In this document: one piece after another, positions 59,336 through 64,000 of the stretch
How the letters are laid out: each line of letters begins with the position of its first letter
How positions within the stretch are numbered: the stretch's first letter is position 1
Source of the DNA: Maliibacterium massiliense
GTDB lineage: Bacteria > Bacillota > Clostridia > Christensenellales > Maliibacteriaceae
DNA: 64,000 nucleotides
Direction of reading: 5' to 3'
Assembly: GCF_900604345.1 (NCBI RefSeq)
Contig: NZ_LR026983.1
Location: 1,736,001-1,800,000 of the forward strand
Notes under the pieces: model-generated
The model's input: only the letters and a program-made list of their open reading frames with translations
The model's database searches: none
Told to the model about the DNA's origin: nothing
Program-made: the position numbers and the translations under genes

Positions 59336-61225
59336 GTGAAGGCTTCTTTTTCACGTGTGCGAAGACATATATGCTACGTGCTGTTTGACGTGTTCTCCAC
59401 CATGGTGGCGGTGCTGCTCTCCATGCTGATGGACCACGGGCGCTGGTTTACGTGGCCGCAGCTGGTGGATTTTCTGCCCATGGCGCTGATGGGCGGCGGT
59501 GTATGCGTGGCGGTGTACTGGCTCTTTGGCATCTACCGCTATTTGTGGACGCACGCGGGCATCAACGAGTCAGTGCGCCTGGCGTGGGCTACGCTGGTGG
59601 CGCTGGTGATCTTTTACTTTTTGGTCTGGCAGGTATTCCACTTTACGCTGCGCACGTCCATCCTGTTTATGATCGCGTGTTTGATGCTGCTCTTTGCGGC
59701 GGGCTCGCGGCTGTGCCTGCGGCTGATGCTCACGGCAAAGATGAAGCTGCGCGCCTGGCGCGCGGGCGCCTCGCGCAACGTGCAGGACCGCCGCCGCACG
59801 CTGATCATCGGCGCGGGTGCGGCGGGGGGCAAGCTGCTGACCGACCTGCAGGAGTGCGCCTCGGACCGCTGCGAGGTGGTGGGCCTGGTGGATGACGACC
59901 CCATGAAATGGAAGCAGGTGCTCCACGGGGTGCGCGTGCTGGGGGATACCAGGCAGATCAACCGCCTGGTCAAGGAGTATGAGATCAACGAGATCATCAT
60001 CGCCATCCCGTCGCTGCGCCCGCAGGACATGACCAGCATCATCGGCCGCTGCCCAAAGAACGGCGTGCGGCTGCGCATCATGCCCTACTACCACGAATCG
60101 GACGTGGACAGAAACACCCCCCTGCAGAACGTGCGCGAGGTGCGCATCGACGATCTGCTGGGCCGCAAGGAGCGGGAGATGGACGTGCGGGGCATCTCCA
60201 GCTACATCGATGACAAGGTGGTGCTGGTCACCGGCGGGGGCGGCTCCATCGGCTCGGAGCTGTGCCGGCAGATCATGCGCTTTCATCCCAAGGAAGTCGT
60301 CGTCTTTGACATGTACGAGAATACTGCCTACGAGCTGCGCAACGAGCTGATGCTGCGTTACGGCTCGCAGATCGACGCCAAGTTCACCATCGTGATCGGC
60401 ACCATCCAGGATAAGGAGCGCCTGCGCGACACCTTCGCGCGCTTCAAGCCGGATGTGGTGTTCCACGCGGCGGCGTACAAGCACGTGCCGCTGATGGAGG
60501 ACGCCCCGCGCGAGGCGGTCAAAAACAATATCTTCGGCACCTACAACGTGATTTGCTGCGCGGACGAATACCACGTGCAGCGCTTTGTGATGATCTCCAC
60601 CGATAAGGCGGTTAACCCCACCAACATTATGGGCGCGACCAAGCGCGTGGCCGAGATGCTGATCCAGGCCATGGACAAGGTGAGCGATACCGAGTTTGTG
60701 GCGGTGCGCTTTGGCAACGTGCTGGGCTCCAACGGCAGCGTGGTGCCGCTGTTTCAAAAGCAGATCGACAACGGCGGCCCCGTCACGGTCACCCATCCGG
60801 ACATCACCCGCTACTTCATGTCCATCCCCGAGGCTGCCAAGCTGGTGCTGGAGGCGGGCGGCCTGGCCAAGGGCGGGGAGATCTTCATCCTGGATATGGG
60901 CGAGCCAGTGAAGATACTGGATTTGGCCCGCAACCTGATCCGCCTCTCCGGCTACGAGCCGGATGTGGATATCCCCATCATTTACACGGGCCTGCGCCCC
61001 GGCGAAAAGCTCTATGAGGAGCTGCTGCTGGCAGAGGAGGGCATCAGCTACTCCAGCAACCACAGCATCTTTATCGGCAAGCCCATGCAGATCACCAAGC
61101 CCCAGATGGACGGGGTGCTGGCGCGCTTTGAGGCGGCGCTTGCCGGCCACGAGGATATCGTGCAGGTGATGCAGGAGGTGCTGCCCAACTACACCCCCAG
61201 CCCCAATGAACACCACGAGATATAA
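59336..61225 (+). CDS. Membrane UDP-sugar 4,6-dehydratase (PglF/CapD family)
   Basis: 629 residues from GTG 59336 with AAGGAGG at 59321-59327; longer starts run through repeats 2 and 3. Four helices (about 10-115), a first Rossmann domain (IIGAGAAGGKLL near 158) and a second with VTGGGGSIGSELCRQ near 300. The catalytic SDR Tyr is replaced by Met in NPTNIMGATKR near 430, as in 4,6-dehydratases of this family. Likely makes UDP-4-keto-6-deoxy sugar for surface polysaccharide. It follows the repeat array with no promoter I can place. Confidence 0.92.
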   Translation: MKASFSRVRRHICYVLFDVFSTMVAVLLSMLMDHGRWFTWPQLVDFLPMALMGGGVCVAVYWLFGIYRYLWTHAGINESVRLAWATLVALVIFYFLVWQVFHFTLRTSILFMIACLMLLFAAGSRLCLRLMLTAKMKLRAWRAGASRNVQDRRRTLIIGAGAAGGKLLTDLQECASDRCEVVGLVDDDPMKWKQVLHGVRVLGDTRQINRLVKEYEINEIIIAIPSLRPQDMTSIIGRCPKNGVRLRIMPYYHESDVDRNTPLQNVREVRIDDLLGRKEREMDVRGISSYIDDKVVLVTGGGGSIGSELCRQIMRFHPKEVVVFDMYENTAYELRNELMLRYGSQIDAKFTIVIGTIQDKERLRDTFARFKPDVVFHAAAYKHVPLMEDAPREAVKNNIFGTYNVICCADEYHVQRFVMISTDKAVNPTNIMGATKRVAEMLIQAMDKVSDTEFVAVRFGNVLGSNGSVVPLFQKQIDNGGPVTVTHPDITRYFMSIPEAAKLVLEAGGLAKGGEIFILDMGEPVKILDLARNLIRLSGYEPDVDIPIIYTGLRPGEKLYEELLLAEEGISYSSNHSIFIGKPMQITKPQMDGVLARFEAALAGHEDIVQVMQEVLPNYTPSPNEHHEI

Positions 61226-61261
61226 CGGGTAAAGGGGCGTAAAGACAAAGGGGGGAGCGGC

Positions 61262-62131
61262 ATGGACGAAGGCAAGGGCGCGGCAAGGACGTTCCCACTC
61301 TGTGGGCAGGTGCTCCAAATCCCCGCGCAGATGGACGCGTTCAATACCTACCGGCTGCGTTTTCGGGATATAGCGGCGACGTATACGGAGCATGCGCAGG
61401 TGGCCTATCGCGCAAACATCCACGATCTGGATTCGTTTTTCATGTTTTTCATGCGCATCTACGAGGAGAAACGCGGCTATGTCATCAGGCAGGCATTTGA
61501 TATCCTGATCGCGCAGGGCGTCTGGACGGTGACCTGCGAGCAGTTTGCGCAGCAGCACCAGCAGGAATTTCATCTGGCCATCGATGATTATAACGAAGTG
61601 ATCGATGCGTTCAACCAGGCGATTGCGGACAACCAGCGCAGAATCGCGGGTGTGATGGGGTATGTGCCCAGCCTGGTGGGCGGCGGGTTCGGCCTTGCGG
61701 GGGCGCTCAAGGGCATTGCCACGGCAACGGCGTTCAACCTGGTGCGCGACGGCATCGAGGCAAGCGCGCTTAAGAACGCAAACGTCAAGCCCGCGCAGCG
61801 GGAGGCGATCTACCGGCGCATCGATCCGGAGCGGCTGCTCGACCATATTTTTATGGACTGCTGGCAGGCGTACCTGCTGCTGGTGTGGACGCTGCGGGAG
61901 AACGGGCGCGATATCTGGTGGCCGGCGCGCGCGCTGGAGCAGCAGGCCGACAGCGTCTTTGAGAACCTGTCCCACCCCAGCTTCCCGCAGGACCAGCTGC
62001 TGCCCGCGCTGCTGCATGTGCTGCGCACCGACCCGTTTAACGAGGCGTACTTCGCCTTTATGCTGGCGCGCCTGGGCAGGACGCCGGAGGTGTGCGCGAT
62101 CAAAGACTACTTTGGCTACGCGCACCTGTAG
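61262..62131 (+). CDS. Unrecognised conserved-looking protein
   Basis: 289 residues; AAGGGGGGAG at 61248-61257 supports ATG 61262. Mostly helical and charged, with a Gly/Ala-rich hydrophobic stretch about 130-165 (GVMGYVPSLVGGGFGLAGALKGIATATAFN) that could span or touch a membrane. DFFMFFMRIYEEKRG and WTLRENGRDIWWP are other recognisable blocks. I do not know the family. It follows the polysaccharide dehydratase by 36 nt and may be in the same operon. GC and codon use match the neighbours. Confidence 0.65.
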   Translation: MDEGKGAARTFPLCGQVLQIPAQMDAFNTYRLRFRDIAATYTEHAQVAYRANIHDLDSFFMFFMRIYEEKRGYVIRQAFDILIAQGVWTVTCEQFAQQHQQEFHLAIDDYNEVIDAFNQAIADNQRRIAGVMGYVPSLVGGGFGLAGALKGIATATAFNLVRDGIEASALKNANVKPAQREAIYRRIDPERLLDHIFMDCWQAYLLLVWTLRENGRDIWWPARALEQQADSVFENLSHPSFPQDQLLPALLHVLRTDPFNEAYFAFMLARLGRTPEVCAIKDYFGYAHL

Positions 62132-62239
62132 TGTGGGGCGCCTGGATGGCGGAGCGAACCAGCGCATCAGGCCTGCGCGTGGTGCAGGCAAGCAAAGCGC
62201 TTCCGATAAAAAGACAGAGACGGCGCATAGAACAAAAGA

Positions 62240-62277
62240 AAAACAGCGCGGCGGCCCTGGGCTCACCGCGCTGTTTT
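62240..62277. terminator. Bidirectional terminator
   Basis: 12-bp stem (62240-62251 with 62266-62277), A4 and T4 ends. It lies between the unknown gene and the minus-strand ribbon-helix-helix gene, whose last codons form part of the stem. Confidence 0.75.
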
Positions 62278-62457
62278 CGTATCCGTCTGCGCTGAGTGCG
62301 GAACAATTTCCCCATGCTGCTGCTCAAAGGCCGCGACGTAGCGGCGGATGAGGTGGACCAGTTGGCTGTTGGCGGAGCGCCCCTCATAGGCGGCGGCGTA
62401 GGAGAACCAGGAGAGCAGCGCGCGCTCGATGCGCAGCGAAAAATGTGCGATGGTCAT
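62263..62457 (-). CDS. Arc-type ribbon-helix-helix protein
   Basis: 64 residues. HFSLRIERALLSWFSYAAAYEGRSANSQLVHLIRRYVAAFEQQHGE is the Arc/MetJ pattern: a beta strand, helix, R-S-x-N-S turn and second helix. Codon use is normal for the genome, which supports a real gene. A ribosome site is weak. It could repress genes nearby; its neighbours are an XRE regulator and a Cys-rich protein. No toxin gene is adjacent. Confidence 0.7.
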   Translation of the reverse strand: MTIAHFSLRIERALLSWFSYAAAYEGRSANSQLVHLIRRYVAAFEQQHGEIVPHSAQTDTKTAR

Positions 62458-62575
62458 TTGTGGAATGAATACCGCGACGTGTTAAAAACAAAGAATATAG
62501 AAACAATGGATGCGAGTTATTTAACAGGGATATCAAACAATAAAGCAAAACAAAAAGCGTAGCAAGCATAAAATA

Positions 62576-62605
62576 AAAATAGGCGGTTATGCAACCGCCT
62601 ATTTT
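62576..62605 (-). terminator. Terminator of the XRE gene
   Basis: 13-bp stem (62576-62588 with 62593-62605), loop ATGC, A/T ends; it overlaps the gene's stop codon. Confidence 0.82.
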
Positions 62606-62816
62606 ATTTCGTGTCTTTGTCTGGTACGTATAGTAAAATATCCTCCACTTTGCAATCCAGCAGGGCACACAACTCATTGATAAGGCCGGTAGAGATACCG
62701 TTGTTGTGTCGCATCCTGTGTATGGTATTACTGCTGATGCCATAAATGTGAATGAGTTTATAGGTATTAAGCCCGCGCGCCTTAAGTGTACGCCAGAATG
62801 GATCATACACAATCAT
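62604..62816 (-). CDS. XRE-family helix-turn-helix protein
   Basis: 70 residues from ATG 62816 (GTGAGG upstream; GTG 62825 is longer). FWRTLKARGLNTYKLIHIYGISSNTIHRMRHNNGISTGLINELCALLDCKVEDILLYVP is a classical Cro/C1 DNA-binding domain with recognition helix SSNTIHRMRH. No second domain. It is transcribed away from the Cys-rich gene at 62903, and the promoter between them has a dyad it could bind. Local A/T content is higher than average. Confidence 0.85.
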   Translation of the reverse strand: MIVYDPFWRTLKARGLNTYKLIHIYGISSNTIHRMRHNNGISTGLINELCALLDCKVEDILLYVPDKDTK

Positions 62817-62856
62817 AGTCCTCACCTCATACTCATCTTAGGAGCAAGCCAGCATA

Positions 62857-62885
62857 TTGAATATTGTTCAAATTTTGACTATACT
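62857..62885 (+). promoter_or_regulatory. Promoter of the Cys-rich gene with dyad
   Basis: TTGAAT at 62857-62862, a 17-bp spacer, TATACT at 62880-62885. Over the -35 lies the dyad TTGAA-N5-TTCAA (62857-62871), a plausible site for the divergent XRE protein. Confidence 0.65.
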
Positions 62886-62902
62886 ATGCATGAGGTGGTT
62901 TT

Positions 62903-63103
62903 ATGTTGTGTGAAAATACCTATTGTATTTATTGGAGCGCGGCATCGTGCACGCTAGAGCAAGTCACACTTGATAATACTGGGAGGTGCCAGGCATGTAT
63001 TCAGATAACCATACCGGAGACGACACTAAAAAAGGAAAGAGCACGCGCCTTGGCGCGGTATGCACGCATATACGCGTCGTGGGAGCAGGGGAAAAAGGGA
63101 TAA
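62903..63103 (+). CDS. Small Cys-rich protein
   Basis: 66 residues from ATG 62903 with GAGGTGG just upstream and a strong promoter. Five Cys in the first half: C3, C8, C16, C29 and C32 (CIYWSAASCTLEQVTLDN, then GRCQAC), then a charged helical tail (LKKERARALARYARIY). This resembles small DUF1540-like Cys-rich proteins of Clostridia that probably bind zinc or iron. The function is unknown. Divergent from the XRE gene. Confidence 0.65.
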   Translation: MLCENTYCIYWSAASCTLEQVTLDNTGRCQACIQITIPETTLKKERARALARYARIYASWEQGKKG

Positions 63104-63112
63104 TTGCGCAAC

Positions 63113-63135
63113 AAAAAGGCGCCCGCACGGGCGCC
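63113..63135 (-). terminator. Terminator of the HAD gene
   Basis: 7-bp stem GGCGCCC/GGGCGCC (63118-63124 with 63129-63135), loop of 4, with T5 on the minus strand. Confidence 0.78.
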
Positions 63136-63146
63136 TGGGGGTTTTG

Positions 63147-63809
63147 TTATGACGCGCCGTTATCCAGCAGCGCAAGCAGGTCCATGGGCGTCTCCAGCAG
63201 CGCGTCGCACCCCGCGCGCCACAGCTCCGCGCTGCCGCGAAAGCCCCAGCCCGCGCCAGCGCAGCGCAGGCGCGCGTTTTGCGCGGTGTACACATCCACA
63301 TCGGAATCGCCGACCAGCAGCGTCTCGCGCTGGGTTTTGCCCAGGCGCGCAAGCAGCGCGAGGGCGCCATCGGGCGCGGGCTTTCGCCGCAGACCTGCGC
63401 GCTGGCCGAACACCGCGGCAAACCTGTCGGGGCCAAAGAACGCCTCGACCATCCGCTGCGCAAAGGGTTCAGGCTTGTTGGAGAGCACCGCAAGGCATAC
63501 GCCCCGCTTTTGCAGCGCGTCCAGCATCGCTGCTACGCCTGGGTAGGGCGCTGTGCTGTCCATGCAGTGCGCGCCGTAGCGCGCGCCAAAGTCCGCGCGG
63601 CAAGCCGCAAGCACGTCATCGGTGCGCATGTGCGGGGGCAGCGCGCTTTTGATCAGGTTGCCCACGCCGTTTCCCACAAACTGCCGGTAGGCGTCCGTGG
63701 GGTGCGACGGCAAGCCGCGCGCCTGTAGCATGGCGTTGCAGCAAGCGGCAAGGTCGTCCAGCGTATCGAGCAGGGTGCCGTCCAGATCAAAGATGCAAAA
63801 TCTTACCAA
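63147..63809 (-). CDS. HAD-family phosphatase (phosphoglycolate phosphatase-like)
   Basis: 220 residues from TTG 63809, overlapping the upstream gene's stop by 7 nt. HAD motifs: FDLDGTLLD at 7-15 (nucleophile D8, acid D10), LSNKP near 109, K in RKPAP near 145, GDSDVD near 170. The helical cap fits the Gph type. It dephosphorylates 2-phosphoglycolate or another small phosphate. Coupled with the sugar isomerase-like gene upstream. Confidence 0.9.
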   Translation of the reverse strand: MVRFCIFDLDGTLLDTLDDLAACCNAMLQARGLPSHPTDAYRQFVGNGVGNLIKSALPPHMRTDDVLAACRADFGARYGAHCMDSTAPYPGVAAMLDALQKRGVCLAVLSNKPEPFAQRMVEAFFGPDRFAAVFGQRAGLRRKPAPDGALALLARLGKTQRETLLVGDSDVDVYTAQNARLRCAGAGWGFRGSAELWRAGCDALLETPMDLLALLDNGAS

Positions 63810-64000
63810 AGCGCGCGCACCACCTGCAGCGCGCGCTGGGCGCGCTGTAGGAACGCGCCGTCGCAGAAGGCCTCCATGCTGATGCCCGCATCGTAGCCTC
63901 CCTCTTTAAGCGCTTGCAAAAAGGCGCTGTATTGCGCGTCCTCGCGCGCGTCCATGGGCAGCTGCCGGCCCATCAGGCGGGCAAAGTGCACGTGCACGAT
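63803..64000 (-). CDS. Sugar phosphate isomerase/epimerase-like protein, C-terminal end (partial)
   Basis: The gene runs off the right edge; only the last 65 codons are visible on the minus strand. The pattern VHVHFARLMGRQ...YSAFLQALKEGGYDAGISMEAF matches the end of AP-endonuclease-2-type TIM barrels, where a His and terminal Glu bind the metal. Such proteins isomerise or epimerise sugars or inositols; a name cannot be given. The stop TAA (63805-63803) overlaps the TTG start of the HAD gene. Confidence 0.7.
   Translation of the reverse strand: MVHVHFARLMGRQLPMDAREDAQYSAFLQALKEGGYDAGISMEAFCDGAFLQRAQRALQVVRALW

Noticed and set aside
59570..62266. 898-codon open frame on the minus strand
   Set aside because: It is antisense to the dehydratase and the next gene, is rich in His/Gln/Arg as GC-rich antisense frames are, and shows no family motif.
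62986..63120. Small frame from ATG 62995 with GGGAGGTG upstream
   Set aside because: It overlaps the better-supported Cys-rich gene at 62903-63103 in another frame and continues through a terminator.

Overview
The window looks like a chromosomal stretch of a high-GC, endospore-forming Firmicute of the class Clostridia. GC looks well above 60% by eye; I did not compute it. The evidence is the gene order murB – PHP phosphatase – rapZ – yvcK – whiA – crh-like – dnaE – pfkA, a divergent spoIID/spoIIQ pair with a sigma-F-type promoter, Gram-positive style Shine-Dalgarno sites, frequent GTG/TTG starts and VanZ/CPBP/TSUP proteins. A Christensenellales-like lineage is possible but cannot be shown from this sequence. 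There is no phage, no intact insertion sequence, no rRNA and no tRNA that I can see.

Layout. 1–9.6 kb: conserved core operon (cell wall, RapZ/YvcK/WhiA control, a histidine-less HPr paralogue, DNA polymerase III alpha), then an isolated mtrB (TRAP) gene, a small unknown gene and pfkA. 9.6–17.1 kb: rRNA methyltransferases and a membrane diguanylate cyclase around a decayed patch (13.0–15.2 kb) with two frameshifted genes and an ATPase remnant lacking its Walker A. 17.2–24.1 kb: small metabolic and membrane genes, then a three-gene unit of esterase, condensation-type acyltransferase and DUF6320-like protein. 24.2–28.7 kb: an orphan ABC-type binding lipoprotein beside a large sensor GGDEF-EAL protein. 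28.9–33.4 kb: an autoregulated TetR operon with operators visible in its promoter, and a DtxR-type regulator divergent from feoAB. 33.7–43.1 kb: mixed metabolic genes, including one more frameshifted gene, an extended GT2 glycosyltransferase and two amidohydrolases. 43.2–47.0 kb: VanZ, CorA and a PTS EIIC–EAL fusion. 47.1–48.7 kb: sugar transferase plus epimerase. 48.8–54.0 kb: spoIID, spoIIQ, a TSUP permease and a PAS-GGDEF protein. 54.3–58.8 kb: ABC-2 exporter, alpha/beta hydrolase, patatin. 58.8–61.2 kb: three degenerate repeats resembling type I-C CRISPR repeats, then a large polysaccharide dehydratase. 61.3–64 kb: an unknown protein, a mini-module of ribbon-helix-helix, XRE and Cys-rich small proteins, then HAD phosphatase and a truncated sugar isomerase.

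How it fits together. Cyclic-di-GMP turnover is unusually well represented: one membrane GGDEF, one PAS-GGDEF, one sensor GGDEF-EAL and one EIIC-EAL, and at least two of these seem wired to sugar or solute sensing. Three genes for exopolysaccharide assembly (sugar transferase, epimerase, 4,6-dehydratase) and a GT2 enzyme lie in the same window and are natural outputs of that signal, though no direct link is visible. I recognised no c-di-GMP riboswitch.
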